From contig JAEWLW010000054.1 in the NCBI GenBank assembly GCA_023457355.1, forward strand, positions 62,001 to 126,000: DNA of 64,000 nucleotides, in the 5' to 3' direction. Shown piece by piece: positions 34,315 through 43,394 of this stretch. The stretch is from Bacillota bacterium (GTDB lineage Bacteria > Bacillota > Clostridia > Oscillospirales > Ruminococcaceae). The position numbers and the translations under genes were made by a program. The notes below the pieces were generated by a model. The model was not told where the DNA came from. It made no database searches and saw only the letters and a program-made list of their open reading frames with translations. Numbering within the stretch: position 1 is the first letter of the stretch; each line of letters starts with the position of its first letter.

Positions 34315-34410
34315 GGCAGCGGACGCGAAACAGCACCGCGGGCATTTATTGCCCTTCGTTCGGCGGCAACTTCCCATCCGCCGACACTTGACGCGCTGTT
34401 TCTACTCTGC
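34315..34410 (-). promoter_or_regulatory. Tetrahydrofolate (THF) riboswitch
   Basis: The minus-strand RNA reads GCAGAGTAG, then GCGCGTCAAGTG, GGGAAGTTGCCGCCGAACGAAG, CCCGCGGTG and finally GCGTCCGCTGCC. These blocks match the conserved core of the THF riboswitch class in order and spacing, including the closing P1 stem (GCAG/CTGC) and the pseudoknot partners. It lies 85 nt upstream of a transporter of the type this class usually controls. Confidence 0.9.
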
Positions 34411-34419
34411 ATATTTTAG

Positions 34420-34451
34420 ACAAAGCCACGCGGCGCACCACGCCGCTTTGT
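34420..34451 (-). terminator. Hairpin after fhs
   Basis: On the minus strand, ACAAAG and GCGGCG arms pair with CGCCGC and CTTTGT. It lies about 20 bp after the fhs stop, with a weak T-tail. Probable terminator separating fhs from the riboswitch. Confidence 0.5.
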
Positions 34452-34469
34452 TTATGCCTGAGAATGGGG

Positions 34470-36143
34470 TTAAAACAACCCTGTGATTCTGCCGTTATCA
34501 TCCACGTCGATTTTTTCTGCGGCAGGTTTGGGCGGCAACCCCGGCATGGTCATTATATCACCTGTCAGCGCAACAATAAAGCCGGCGCCGGCAGAAACTT
34601 TCAAATTCCGCACCGTGACGGTAAAACCTTCCGGTGCGCCCAGCAAGGCCGGATTATCCGAAAAGCTGTATTGTGTCTTCGCCATACAGACCGGCAGTGC
34701 TGCAAAACCAAGTTCGGCGAGCTTTGCAGCCTGTTTTTTTGCATTGGGAGAAAGCACAACGCCTTCGCCGCGATAAATTTTCCGGACGATGCAGCCAATT
34801 TTTTCTTCTATACTTAAATCGCCTCCATAGGCAAAACGAAACGATGCGGGCTGTTCGCACAGGCGCACCACCTCGTGCGCCAACGCCGTACCGCCATCGC
34901 CGCCCTTTGCCCACACTTCTGAGAGCGCAACGTTTACGTCAAGCGCACGGCACTTGTCAGCAACCAGCGCCAGCTCGGCTTCGCTGTCGGTTGGGAAACG
35001 GTTGATCGCCACGACGCAGGGCAGACCATAAACTGTTGTAATGTTCTCAACATGGCGCAGCAAGTTGGGCAGGCCTTTTTCCAGCGCGGAAAGGTTTTCC
35101 TGATCGAGTTGGGCCTTTGCCGCGCCGCCGTGGTGCTTTAAGGCCCGCACCGTTGCCACAACAACCACCGCCGAGGGCTTAAGCCCCGCCATACGGCATT
35201 TGATATCGAGGAATTTCTCGGCGCCCAAATCGGCGCCAAAGCCCGCCTCTGTCACCGCATAATCGCCTAAGCGCAGCGCCATTCTGGTCGCCATAACCGA
35301 ATTGCAGCCATGGGCAATGTTCGCAAACGGCCCGCCGTGAATAAACACGGGAGTTCCCTCCAGCGTTTGCACTAAATTCGGCTTTAAAGCATCCTTTAAG
35401 AGCGCAGCCGCAGCGCCCGACGCCTTTAAATCGCCGACCGTTACAGGTTCGTCCGCGTAAGTATAGCCGACGATGATACGCGCAAGCCGCTGCTTGAGGT
35501 CGCTGATGCCGTTGGAAAGACACAGTACCGCCATGATCTCGGAAGCGACCGTAATATCGTAGCCGTCTTCTCGGGGGCATCCATTCACCCGCCCGCCCAG
35601 ACCGTCTATCACGTTGCGCAGCTGGCGGTCATTCATATCCACACACCGCCGCCAGGTGATGCGTCTGGGGTCGATATTCAGGGCGTTGCCCTGATAGATA
35701 TGGTTATCCAGCATGGCCGCTATCAGGTTGTTCGCCGCGCCGATGGCGTGAAAATCGCCGGTGAAATGCAGGTTGATATCCTCCATCGGCACCACCTGGG
35801 CATAACCGCCACCCGCAGCGCCGCCTTTGACGCCAAACACCGGCCCTAAGGACGGTTCGCGCAGCGCAACCACCGCATTTTTGCCAATTTTTCGCAGTCC
35901 ATCAGCCAGTCCGATGGTGGTTGTGGTTTTGCCTTCACCCGCCGGTGTGGGGTTGATGGCGGTCACCAAAATCAGCTTTCCGTCCGATCCGGCAGAATCA
36001 CTTAACAGCTTATAATCCACCTTGGCTTTGTAGTTGCCGTAAAGTTCCAGATAATCCTCTGCCACCCCTGCAATGTCTGCAATCTCGCCGATGCGCTTCA
36101 TGTGGCATGCTTGCGCAATTTCAATATCGGATAAATAACTCAT
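34470..36143 (-). CDS. fhs: Formate-tetrahydrofolate ligase
   Basis: A 557-residue FTHFS, the normal length. The ATP-binding loop [18 protein letters not shown] is at 66-83, and [37 protein letters not shown] (about 103-139) is the family signature. It makes 10-formyl-THF from formate, THF and ATP, feeding purine synthesis or the methyl branch of acetogenesis; no other Wood-Ljungdahl genes are present here. The ATG at 36143 has GGGAGG 7 bp upstream. Confidence 0.97.
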   Translation of the reverse strand: MSYLSDIEIAQACHMKRIGEIADIAGVAEDYLELYGNYKAKVDYKLLSDSAGSDGKLILVTAINPTPAGEGKTTTTIGLADGLRKIGKNAVVALREPSLGPVFGVKGGAAGGGYAQVVPMEDINLHFTGDFHAIGAANNLIAAMLDNHIYQGNALNIDPRRITWRRCVDMNDRQLRNVIDGLGGRVNGCPREDGYDITVASEIMAVLCLSNGISDLKQRLARIIVGYTYADEPVTVGDLKASGAAAALLKDALKPNLVQTLEGTPVFIHGGPFANIAHGCNSVMATRMALRLGDYAVTEAGFGADLGAEKFLDIKCRMAGLKPSAVVVVATVRALKHHGGAAKAQLDQENLSALEKGLPNLLRHVENITTVYGLPCVVAINRFPTDSEAELALVADKCRALDVNVALSEVWAKGGDGGTALAHEVVRLCEQPASFRFAYGGDLSIEEKIGCIVRKIYRGEGVVLSPNAKKQAAKLAELGFAALPVCMAKTQYSFSDNPALLGAPEGFTVTVRNLKVSAGAGFIVALTGDIMTMPGLPPKPAAEKIDVDDNGRITGLF

Positions 36144-36353
36144 CCATTTTCCTCCCGGTTTTTGCATAATTAAGGCATGCGCATTATAGTCGCCAACTGC
36201 TGATCGATGCTTAGCGACAATCTATACTTTTTATTTTACCTTAGATTAGCGGTGAGCACAATATACTTTGTCAGTTTTATGCTAAATATGACAGGTCGTT
36301 GGTGTATATGTGACAAATTGCCGCATGAATTAATCCAGACCTTCAATAATTTC

Positions 36354-36376
36354 GCCGGGCAGAAAAACCGCCCGGC
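36354..36376 (-). terminator. Hairpin after the EFR1-type gene
   Basis: A 7-bp GC stem (GCCGGGC with GCCCGGC) and a 9-nt loop, about 55 bp downstream of the stop codon. Weak T-tail. Confidence 0.45.
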
Positions 36377-36429
36377 TCTTGTAATATGTCTGGTGTTGAT
36401 GCGGCGCATAAAACCGTGGCAATGCGTTG

Positions 36430-37260
36430 TTACAGGAACTGCTCCGGTTCAGCCCTTCTGATAAAACGCTTTTCCAGATCATGTTTATGGAAGAGATACC
36501 CTGCATCGTCATAATATTTGGCGTGCACAGGACATTTTTTAATGCAGGCGCCGCATTTAATGCAAATGCCGGTAAATTCTCTGACGTTTTCAAAGCTGAT
36601 TGACCCCATGGGACATACCGAAACGCAGAGCTTGCAGTTGGTGCAGTCCTCATTCGTCAGCGGCTTGACCTTGCGAATATCGATAAAATTGCCATTGTCG
36701 TCAAGCGGACGGTAATAGCCGCTGCCATAGGGCTTGGGGTTGCCCTCAACCGCTATTTCAGGAATATCCGCAAGTGATGCCGCATTTTTAAGCTTTGTGG
36801 CAACCAATTCCGCAAAGCTTTCCGCCTTTGCCATGTCGGCTGCATCGGGACGATCCTTTGCCAGAATCTTTGAAAAGGCGTGCTCACCGATAAAAGCAGC
36901 GCCCGCGACGGTGTGAAAACCGTCGGCTTCTAAAATATCGCGCAGCTCAATCAGCGCATCGTCATAGTTACGGTTGCCATAAAGCACCACAGGAACAGCG
37001 GCAGCACCCCGGCCCTGCACCGTATCCAGATACTTTAAAAGAACATTGGGCACACGGCCGGCATAGACCGGTGTTCCAAAAACCACCAGCGTTTCAGAAG
37101 AAAAAATCCTGGGGTTTGCCCTTGCGGCCGGCAGCGTAAAATCAAACAGCTCACAAGGAACATCAAACGCTGCTGCCAGCGTTGATGCAATGCTTGTCAC
37201 GACCTTCTTTGTCGTATCTGTCGGACTGAAAAATGCCGCACAAATATTCTCAAACTTCAT
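36430..37260 (-). CDS. Flavodoxin/ferredoxin fusion (EFR1-type)
   Basis: A 276-residue electron-transfer protein. The N-terminal flavodoxin-like domain (1-170) has FFSPTDTTKKV as FMN-phosphate loop and VFGTPVYAGRVPN. The C-terminal part binds two [4Fe-4S] clusters: C206-C216 (CTNCKLCVSVCP) and C233-C243 (CIKCGACIKKCP). Such proteins carry electrons between ferredoxin or flavin pools in anaerobes. The ATG at 37260 is chosen with AGGGGAT upstream. Partner enzyme unknown; it borders the catabolic island and might serve it. Confidence 0.88.
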   Translation of the reverse strand: MKFENICAAFFSPTDTTKKVVTSIASTLAAAFDVPCELFDFTLPAARANPRIFSSETLVVFGTPVYAGRVPNVLLKYLDTVQGRGAAAVPVVLYGNRNYDDALIELRDILEADGFHTVAGAAFIGEHAFSKILAKDRPDAADMAKAESFAELVATKLKNAASLADIPEIAVEGNPKPYGSGYYRPLDDNGNFIDIRKVKPLTNEDCTNCKLCVSVCPMGSISFENVREFTGICIKCGACIKKCPVHAKYYDDAGYLFHKHDLEKRFIRRAEPEQFL

Positions 37261-37482
37261 TTTGCATATCCCCTTTTGTCTTATTGCGCATTTTACCATT
37301 TTGATAAGTATACCACAAACATGCAGAGCAGGTAAACGCCTGTACGCTTACTTTCAGCTATTATATGGGCATTGTTCTATGCCGGAACCAGACGATTGCA
37401 GAATGCTACATTTGCTGGCAGCCATACCCCAAAACGGCATTTGACATTCCATATTTTCCGTAAACCGTTCAACTTATTATCT

Positions 37483-37508
37483 AAATAAGGATTATTTAAT
37501 CCTTATTT
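37483..37508. repeat. Inverted repeat, candidate operator
   Basis: AAATAAGGATT-ATTT-AATCCTTATTT, perfect 11-bp arms, 144 bp upstream of the hydrolase gene. Related AAGGAATA-like and AATAAGG motifs recur at 37560-37600. It could bind the RpiR regulator encoded at 41101. Confidence 0.5.
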
Positions 37509-37651
37509 CTGGCTTTTAGCATAAAATTCGACACAATAACCTGTGTAATAGGTAGAATATATTCCTTTTTTAAATAATAAGGTTGATTTATTCCTTTTTA
37601 TGATGTATCTTTAGTACATCCCCAATACATAGAAACAAGGAGATGTCAGGC

Positions 37652-38590
37652 ATGAAACAGCGCGAAATTACTTTTTATAGCGAAGGCACTAAAATGGAAG
37701 GTACCATCTATCTTCCCGACGATTATAAAGCAGGCGAAAAGCGCCCCGGTATCGTCGCCAACTCCGGTTGGACAGGCCTTAACAAGGTTTACCCCGCCAT
37801 GTTTGCAAGAACTTTTACCAAATACGGTTATGTGGTTATGGGCTTTGACTATCGTGGTTTCAAACCCTCCGGCGGCATCAGCGGCATGGATAAATATACC
37901 ACGCTTGAAATGGAGGTTGACGACGTCAACAATGCCGTAACCTTCTTTAAACATCAGCCCGAGGTAGATGCCGACCATATTGCACTCATCGGCTGGGGCG
38001 TCGGCGGTGCGGTTTGTGTAAACGCCGCCCACCGTGATAAAACTGTTAAGGCTGTTGCAACCCTTAATTCCTTCACCGACGGCAGACGCTGGATGAGAAT
38101 GGGCATGGGTAACGATAAGTTCAACAAGATGCTGCGCGCGCTGGAAGAAGACAAATATAAGCGCGTCACTACCGGTGATTCTGTGCTGCGTCACCCTTAT
38201 GAGTTCTACCCCAACATTGAGGAAAGCGGCGATTTTTACGTCGACAGCACCCTGAAGAATCTCAACGGCGGTCTGGAAGACAGCATTCAGGGCGACTACA
38301 ACGAGCCCTTCCCCACGCCGATGTCCAGCATTATTGCGGAATCCTTTGTGCGCTTTAACGTTCAGGACATTCTGCCCAAGCTCGCGCCCGACTGCGCTGT
38401 GTTTGTCGGCCACGGCAAATATAACGAGCTGCACGACCGCGAAGAGGCGGACGACGCTTTCCGTCTGGCAAACGAGCCGAAAAAGCTCTATTTTGTGGAA
38501 GGCAAGCACAACGAATGGATGTTTGACGAGGACCCGAAGCTGCACGACCTGTGCGACGCGATCAACGATTTCTTTAAAGCACATATGTAA
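37652..38590 (+). CDS. Alpha/beta-hydrolase fold protein without the usual nucleophile serine
   Basis: A 312-residue cytoplasmic protein. It has the fold's strand order, an oxyanion-side GWTGLNKVYP segment (39-48), GFDYRGFKPSGG (64-75) and, at the nucleophile elbow, GWGVGG (114-119), where the G-x-S-x-G serine would be residue 116 but is glycine. A late acidic and histidine pair may lie in GKHNEWMFDED. It therefore cannot act as a standard serine hydrolase unless another residue substitutes. The ATG at 37652 with AAGGAG 9 bp upstream is chosen over 37643. First gene of the plus-strand unit with the GltS-like symporter. Confidence 0.82.
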   Translation: MKQREITFYSEGTKMEGTIYLPDDYKAGEKRPGIVANSGWTGLNKVYPAMFARTFTKYGYVVMGFDYRGFKPSGGISGMDKYTTLEMEVDDVNNAVTFFKHQPEVDADHIALIGWGVGGAVCVNAAHRDKTVKAVATLNSFTDGRRWMRMGMGNDKFNKMLRALEEDKYKRVTTGDSVLRHPYEFYPNIEESGDFYVDSTLKNLNGGLEDSIQGDYNEPFPTPMSSIIAESFVRFNVQDILPKLAPDCAVFVGHGKYNELHDREEADDAFRLANEPKKLYFVEGKHNEWMFDEDPKLHDLCDAINDFFKAHM

Positions 38591-38635
38591 TTGCCCGTAT
38601 CGTTTGTTTTTGCTATTTTAAAGGAGGAATCTCTA

Positions 38636-40024
38636 ATGGAATTTACCCCATATTCAATGCTGATAGACTTTTGCTTAATGTCGGTATTCCTTTTTATTGC
38701 ACAAATTTTGCGCAGCAAACTAAAATTCCTCCAGAATTTTTACATTCCCAGTTCCCTGCTGGCAGGTTTTATGGCGCTATTTTGCGGTCCTCAGTTTTTA
38801 AACATCGCCCCCTTCAGTGAGAAAACCGGTTCTTATGCCTATCTTTTGGTATGCGTGCTGTTCGCGGGCCTGTTCCTCGGAAAATCCGAAAAAATCAGCC
38901 CCGCCAAAATTATTAATAAGGTGGGCGACACCTTTTTAATCAATATGTCCAGCGAAATTATCGGCTTTGCAATTCCAATGGTTATAGGCGGTGCTGTTTT
39001 GCTGGCGCTGTTCCCCTCCGTGTTCCCCGAACTCTCCATTTTGCTGCCCGCGGGTTTCACCGGCGGCCACGGTTATGCGGCGGCAATCGGCGGCACGCTG
39101 AACAATCTGCTCGGGCGCGATGATGCCGTTGTAATCGGCCAGACCTTCGCGACATTCGGGTTGTTGACGGGCATTTTCGGCGGTATTATTTCGATTAACT
39201 TTGCCACCAGAAAGGGCGCGACTAAGCTGATCAAAAGCATCGGCTCATTGCCGGAAGCCTGCAAAACAGGCCTGGTTCCGCCCAGTGAACGCAAGTCAAT
39301 CGGCGAAGAAACCGTCCACCCCATGTCCATAGACCCGCTGGCCTGGCATGTGGTGCTGGTGCTTATTGCAACAGGAATGGGCTATGGCGCCTATCAGCTT
39401 TACAAGCCGTATGCGCCCAATATCGAGGTTCCGATGATGTGCCTGACCATGTTGGCGGGCGTCCTCATTCAGAGCATCCTGAACAAAACCGGCTACGGCG
39501 GTTATGTGGATAAGCACGCGATTGACCGCATCGGCAGCGGCGTCACCGATTATCTTGTCGGCTTCGGCATTGCAACCATAAAAATTTCGGTCGTGCTCAA
39601 TTTCCTCTGGCCGATCCTGATCATGTGTGTTATCGGTGCTTTATGGGCGTTCTGTCTGGTGTTTTTTGTCGGCAGAAAGCTTTTCAGAAACTTCTGGTTT
39701 GAGCGTTCCATCTTTATCTTCGGCTACATCACCGGTGTTGTTGCCATCGGCGTCACGCTGCTGAGAATTGTCGACCCTGAGAATAAAAGCGGCACACTCG
39801 ACGACTTTGGAACCGCCTATACCCTGCAATCGATCATTGAGTTATTTATCGTCACCATGGTTCCGGTCTTTGCGGTCAGCATGGGCGTCATACCGGTCGG
39901 TTTGATTCTTCTTGCAATCGGTGTCGGCATGCTGTTGCTTTGCCGCATAAAATACGGCGTCTACAAAATGCCTATGGATGCATTGCGCAAAGGTGAAGCA
40001 GAAATTATCGCCACGGTAGAATAA
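38636..40024 (+). CDS. GltS-like sodium:amino-acid/organic-acid symporter
   Basis: A 462-residue inner membrane protein with about 11-12 helices. The two conserved regions are LPAGFTGGHGYAAAIGGT (about 140-157) and the later VDKHAIDRIGSGVTDYLVGFGIATIKISVVL. The GGHGTA-like loop is the glutamate:Na+ symporter family hallmark. In this context it probably imports an acidic amino acid or related carboxylate. The ATG at 38636 has AAAGGAGG upstream. A terminator hairpin separates it from the following hydrolase gene. Confidence 0.85.
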   Translation: MEFTPYSMLIDFCLMSVFLFIAQILRSKLKFLQNFYIPSSLLAGFMALFCGPQFLNIAPFSEKTGSYAYLLVCVLFAGLFLGKSEKISPAKIINKVGDTFLINMSSEIIGFAIPMVIGGAVLLALFPSVFPELSILLPAGFTGGHGYAAAIGGTLNNLLGRDDAVVIGQTFATFGLLTGIFGGIISINFATRKGATKLIKSIGSLPEACKTGLVPPSERKSIGEETVHPMSIDPLAWHVVLVLIATGMGYGAYQLYKPYAPNIEVPMMCLTMLAGVLIQSILNKTGYGGYVDKHAIDRIGSGVTDYLVGFGIATIKISVVLNFLWPILIMCVIGALWAFCLVFFVGRKLFRNFWFERSIFIFGYITGVVAIGVTLLRIVDPENKSGTLDDFGTAYTLQSIIELFIVTMVPVFAVSMGVIPVGLILLAIGVGMLLLCRIKYGVYKMPMDALRKGEAEIIATVE

Positions 40025-40039
40025 CAAATTTCACCTGTG

Positions 40040-40081
40040 ATGAGCTCCTGGGTTTGAACGGCCGGGGAGCTCATTATTTTT
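40040..40081 (+). terminator. Terminator between the symporter and the first DUF6282 gene
   Basis: ATGAGCTCC and GGAGCTCAT arms, a 17-nt loop, then TATTTTT. May reduce read-through into the hydrolase gene. Confidence 0.7.
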
Positions 40082-40113
40082 ATAGCCATGCCATAAATGA
40101 AGGAGTTATCAAC

Positions 40114-40977
40114 GTGAATACAACTATAAGTCCGAAGGCAATAGCGCTTTTAGAGGGCGCATACGACCTGCACACCCATACCATTCCATCCCACGTTCCA
40201 AGAGCGCTTGACGACATGGAACTGCTGGTGGAGGCCGCACAATACCACATGGCGGGCGTCCTGATCAAAAACCATTATGAGCCTACGGGCGCCAGAGCCG
40301 CGCTGGTTAACCGGTTGGCTAAACTGCCCCGTACAAAAGCCTATGGTGGCGTGGTGCTGAATCATCCTGTGGGCGGGCTAAATCCTTACGCGGCGGAAAG
40401 CGCCTTAAAAATGGGGGCCTCTATTGTATGGATGCCCACCCGGGACGCCGAAAACTGCCTGCTTTCCGGCGACATGCCGGGGGACTTTTTCAAGCGGCCC
40501 GGCATCTCTGTGCTTGATGCGAAGGAAAAGCTTCTGCCGGTGGTTTACGATATTATGGATGTGGTAAAAAAATATGGCGCCTGCCTGGCGACCGGCCATG
40601 TCAGCACAAAAGAATCGCTGCTGCTCTGCAAAGAAGGCTGCGCCAGAGGCGTGAGAATGATTTTTACCCATCCGGAATGGGAACGAACCGCGGCCGGCGC
40701 CGAAGCGCAGCACAGGGCGGCGAAAGACGGCGCCGTTATCGAAAAAAATTGGTATAATATTGCTGAAGGCGGTTGCACCGCCGCGCAGATGATGCACAAC
40801 ATCCGGGCGGTCGGCTGCCACAGAGTTTATCTCGCGACCGACCGTGGCCAGGCCGGCGCCGAGCATCCCGCTGAGGCGATGGCACGTTTCGTTGCGCTTT
40901 TGTTGGAAAACGGTTTTTCGGAGGATGAGCTTCGCGATATGATTGTCCGGGTGCCCGGTGAACTGGTTGCCGGTTAA
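40114..40977 (+). CDS. DUF6282 family metal-dependent hydrolase, copy 1
   Basis: A 287-residue soluble protein. The metal-binding YDLHTHTIPSHVPR (D18, H20, H22) opens the barrel; LIKNHYEPT, LATGHVSTKE, MIFTHPEWE and LATDRGQ supply further ligands, as in amidohydrolase-fold enzymes. The family has no proven reaction known to me; hydrolysis of a C-N or lactone bond is likely from the fold. The GTG at 40114 with AAGGAG fits better than the upstream frame. It is clearly paralogous to the gene at 43786 (the MPTRDxxN and IEKNWxNxxxG segments are shared). Confidence 0.85.
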   Translation: MNTTISPKAIALLEGAYDLHTHTIPSHVPRALDDMELLVEAAQYHMAGVLIKNHYEPTGARAALVNRLAKLPRTKAYGGVVLNHPVGGLNPYAAESALKMGASIVWMPTRDAENCLLSGDMPGDFFKRPGISVLDAKEKLLPVVYDIMDVVKKYGACLATGHVSTKESLLLCKEGCARGVRMIFTHPEWERTAAGAEAQHRAAKDGAVIEKNWYNIAEGGCTAAQMMHNIRAVGCHRVYLATDRGQAGAEHPAEAMARFVALLLENGFSEDELRDMIVRVPGELVAG

Positions 40978-41100
40978 TGGTTGGCACCGGAATTTACGAA
41001 GTCATAAAACAGCATATTTTGTGCCCGGTGATGATATTGGTTGACGAGTATTCCTCATTGCGATATTATAATCATAATAATTCAACAGGATGGTTCATTT

Positions 41101-41967
41101 ATGAGGGATGTTATAGACGAAATATTAACAATAAGGGATGTTCTGCCCAAAAAGCAGAAGGTGCTATGCAATTATGTTCTGCTAAACCATGCAAAGGTTG
41201 GCGTTATGACGGTGGCTGAGCTGGCAAGTAATGCGGGCGTAGGCACCACCACCGTCATGCGGTTGCTTCAGGTTTTAAAATATGACTCGTTTAGTACCTT
41301 CAAAAAAGATGTGCTCAACAATTCGATCATGCAGGAAGGCTCCTCCTATCAAAATAAAAAGCAAACCTTTTCCAGAATGTCCAAGGGCATGCGGCAAAGT
41401 ACGCTTTCCAACGTAACCGAGGACATTGCCAGAAGCATGGAAAACTTTTTGACATCCAACAATTTTGAGCAGTTTGAAAAAGCGATTGAAGCCCTTTTAA
41501 ACGCCGAACAAATCTATGTTTTGGGCATGCGTTCTTCCAGAGTGGCAGCGCTGTATTTTGAATTCGCCCTCAACGGCTTTTATCCAAAAGTGCGGCAACT
41601 GAGCAACGAGCAGGAATATCTCTACGACCGGCTGCTGCAAATTGGCGAAAAAGATGTACTGTTTGCCGTCTCGCAGTGGCCCTGTACCAAAAAGACCATC
41701 GACGTTGCCAGCGTCTGCCACCAGCGGCATGTGCCCATTGTGCTGATTACCAACACAACCATCAACCCCATCGCCCGGTTTGCCGATGTGGTGCTGGACA
41801 CAAACTCAGTGGGAAACGCCTCTGAGATTACGCCCATTATGGCAATGATTGAAGCACTGGTGGTGGAGATTGGCAGACGCACAGCACCGCAGTCCACTGA
41901 AAATCTCGAAAATCTGGAAAAGCTGCTGAAAGAAAACAACCTGATTATCTGGGACCAGAAACCCTGA
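41101..41967 (+). CDS. RpiR/MurR-family transcriptional regulator
   Basis: A 288-residue protein. N-terminal helix-turn-helix (KKQKVLCNYVLLNHAKVGVMTVAELASNAGVGTTTVMRLLQVLKYDSFSTFKKDV, about 16-75) and a C-terminal SIS sugar-phosphate-binding domain (EQIYVLGMRSSRVAALYFEFAL, ITNTTINPIARFADVVLDT). RpiR regulators respond to phosphosugars or related metabolites and often sit beside the catabolic genes they control. The ATG at 41101 is chosen with AGGATGG upstream. Likely regulator of the hydrolase-symporter-DUF6282 unit. Confidence 0.88.
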   Translation: MRDVIDEILTIRDVLPKKQKVLCNYVLLNHAKVGVMTVAELASNAGVGTTTVMRLLQVLKYDSFSTFKKDVLNNSIMQEGSSYQNKKQTFSRMSKGMRQSTLSNVTEDIARSMENFLTSNNFEQFEKAIEALLNAEQIYVLGMRSSRVAALYFEFALNGFYPKVRQLSNEQEYLYDRLLQIGEKDVLFAVSQWPCTKKTIDVASVCHQRHVPIVLITNTTINPIARFADVVLDTNSVGNASEITPIMAMIEALVVEIGRRTAPQSTENLENLEKLLKENNLIIWDQKP

Positions 41968-41993
41968 ACAATGGCGCCCGTTTTCCCAAAAAC

Positions 41994-42038
41994 AAAAAGC
42001 ATATCAGAATCCGCGCGTAGGATTTCGATATGCTTTTT
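41994..42038 (+). terminator. Terminator after the RpiR gene
   Basis: 12-bp stem AAAAAGCATATC with GATATGCTTTTT, extended by AATCC/GGATT, followed by TTTTTCTT. Confidence 0.85.
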
Positions 42039-42062
42039 CTTATAACCCATGGCAAGCATTGC

Positions 42063-42222
42063 TATAGTTAAACCACTAGAAAAGCAACACAGGATTAGCG
42101 AGGATATTTGTGACTGACAAGGCGGAGGACGCAGATGAACTGGCGCCCATCAAGGACGACAACACTGTCGGACGCAAAATAGACCGTTAAGTCGTATGGG
42201 GTTTTCTATTGGTTTGACTATA
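42063..42222. mobile_element. MITE-like inverted-repeat element, copy 2
   Basis: 160 bp. Ends TATAGTTAAACCACTAGAAAA and the complement of TTTTCTATTGGTTTGACTATA. The internal CAAGGCGGAGGACG, CTGGCGCCC and GACAACAC blocks match copy 1. Confidence 0.7.
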
Positions 42223-42227
42223 TATAT

Positions 42228-42272
42228 GCCGGAAAGCGTCGGCCTCACAGGTTGGCGATTTCCGGCGTTTTT
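42228..42272 (+). terminator. Plus-strand hairpin terminator
   Basis: GCCGGAAA paired with TTTCCGGC, inner pairing of GTCGGCC-type bases, then GTTTTT. A second stop for transcription leaving the RpiR gene. Confidence 0.6.
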
Positions 42273-42301
42273 CCGTCCGCGAGCCTATTTTTCTGCTGTC
42301 A

Positions 42302-42829
42302 TTAAAGTACGGCGATAATTTCTTCCAGGCTCTCAAAATTGACAAAATCAACTTTTTGATTATAGGTTGCTATCAAAGCTCTGGCCTCTTCATCCCGCTG
42401 TTCCGGCGGCAGTTTTTTCAACTTTTCGTACAGCAGCTTCATCATTGCTTTATGGCTAAAATGAAGCTTTTGATAATCGATTCCGCCCCGAATATGGAAT
42501 ATTTGCGCGCTGTCATAAACCGCTTGCGGTATCTGCTTTGAAATAGCATACCTGATATTATTGGCATTGGTCTGTACTTTGGGGTCGGCCAATCCAACCG
42601 TTACAATAATGAGCGTCTGGTTAGGATTTATCGAAAAGCGTTTTACGGTTTTTGCCAGCCCCAAAACACCGCCGGCATACAGTCCGCCTAGATAGATGAT
42701 AGTGTTATAAGAAGAGAGGCTGTTTATTTGCGTATAGCTGAAAGCTTTTATTCCGGTTTTCTCTGAAAGTGCTTCGGCGTAGCGTTTTGTAGCGCCATAT
42801 TCGCTGCCATACACAATAATTTTCTCCAT
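42302..42829 (-). CDS. Flavodoxin-domain protein
   Basis: A 175-residue protein starting KIIVYGSEYGATKRYAEALSEKTG, a flavodoxin FMN-phosphate loop (YGSEYGATKRYA). TIIYLGGLYAGGVLGLAK is the next cofactor segment. It resembles the HemG/flavodoxin_5 class. The second half (FHIRGGIDYQKLHFSHKAMM) lacks further domains. Role unknown; electron transfer or quinone/flavin reduction is likely. It stands alone on the minus strand inside the island, 79 bp after the YbaK-type gene. Confidence 0.8.
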   Translation of the reverse strand: MEKIIVYGSEYGATKRYAEALSEKTGIKAFSYTQINSLSSYNTIIYLGGLYAGGVLGLAKTVKRFSINPNQTLIIVTVGLADPKVQTNANNIRYAISKQIPQAVYDSAQIFHIRGGIDYQKLHFSHKAMMKLLYEKLKKLPPEQRDEEARALIATYNQKVDFVNFESLEEIIAVL

Positions 42830-42908
42830 TATACACCTCTATTTAAGATAAATAAAACGCCGGATATCGATTCCCCGGAATTGAATGCCACAACTTCATT
42901 GGCGGCGC

Positions 42909-43394
42909 CTATAACGCAACCCATTCCACCTCATGCCCGTGCTGCCGGATAATATGGATCAAATCTGTAGTTTTCACCCATATGGTAGCCGTATTCTCAT
43001 TGGGGTGTACCCCGATGAGACCATCGCAAAATGCGGTATCTATCAGTACCTTTACCTTGCAATCCCGATCGTTCAAAACACCAAACGGCGTTACGGCGCC
43101 TTTCTGCAATCCGAGCATCGCATTCAGATCCTGTTCGGAAGCAAAAGAAAGCGGGCGTGCGGCAATTTTTTCCCGCAGCGCCTTGAGATCCACCCGTTTT
43201 TCTTCCTGTACAGAAATCAGGTAATAATTTCGCTTTTTATCATCACGCACAAATAAATTTTTGGCCACAACATCTGACTGCGGTAAATTAAGCTGCGCCA
43301 TTTCATCAATTGTGAAAACTGCTGGATGTGAAATCAGCTTATAGGGAATATTCCCGTTTTCCAGCAATTCGAGGATGGCCTGTCTATCTGTCAT
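42909..43394 (-). CDS. YbaK/EbsC-domain aminoacyl-tRNA deacylase
   Basis: A 161-residue editing-domain protein (LENGNIPYKLISHPAVFTIDEMAQL; VVAKNLFVRDDKKRNYYLISVQEEKRVDLKAL; LGLQKGAVTPFGVLNDRDCKVKVLID; GVHPNENTATIWVK). It probably hydrolyses mischarged Ala-tRNA(Pro), like ProXp/PrdX proteins. PrdX-type genes occur in proline reductase clusters of Clostridia, but no other proline reductase gene is visible here. The ATG at 43394 is used. Confidence 0.88.
   Translation of the reverse strand: MTDRQAILELLENGNIPYKLISHPAVFTIDEMAQLNLPQSDVVAKNLFVRDDKKRNYYLISVQEEKRVDLKALREKIAARPLSFASEQDLNAMLGLQKGAVTPFGVLNDRDCKVKVLIDTAFCDGLIGVHPNENTATIWVKTTDLIHIIRQHGHEVEWVAL

Noticed and set aside
37646..38584. A 312-codon minus-strand open frame opposite the alpha/beta-fold gene
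   Set aside because: Low-information His/Val-rich translation, a shadow of the plus-strand gene, which has a good Shine-Dalgarno and fold motifs.
42909..43394. Proline reductase (prd) locus marked by a PrdX-like gene
   Set aside because: YbaK-type deacylases are common, and none of the selenoprotein or PrdA/PrdB-type genes occurs nearby.
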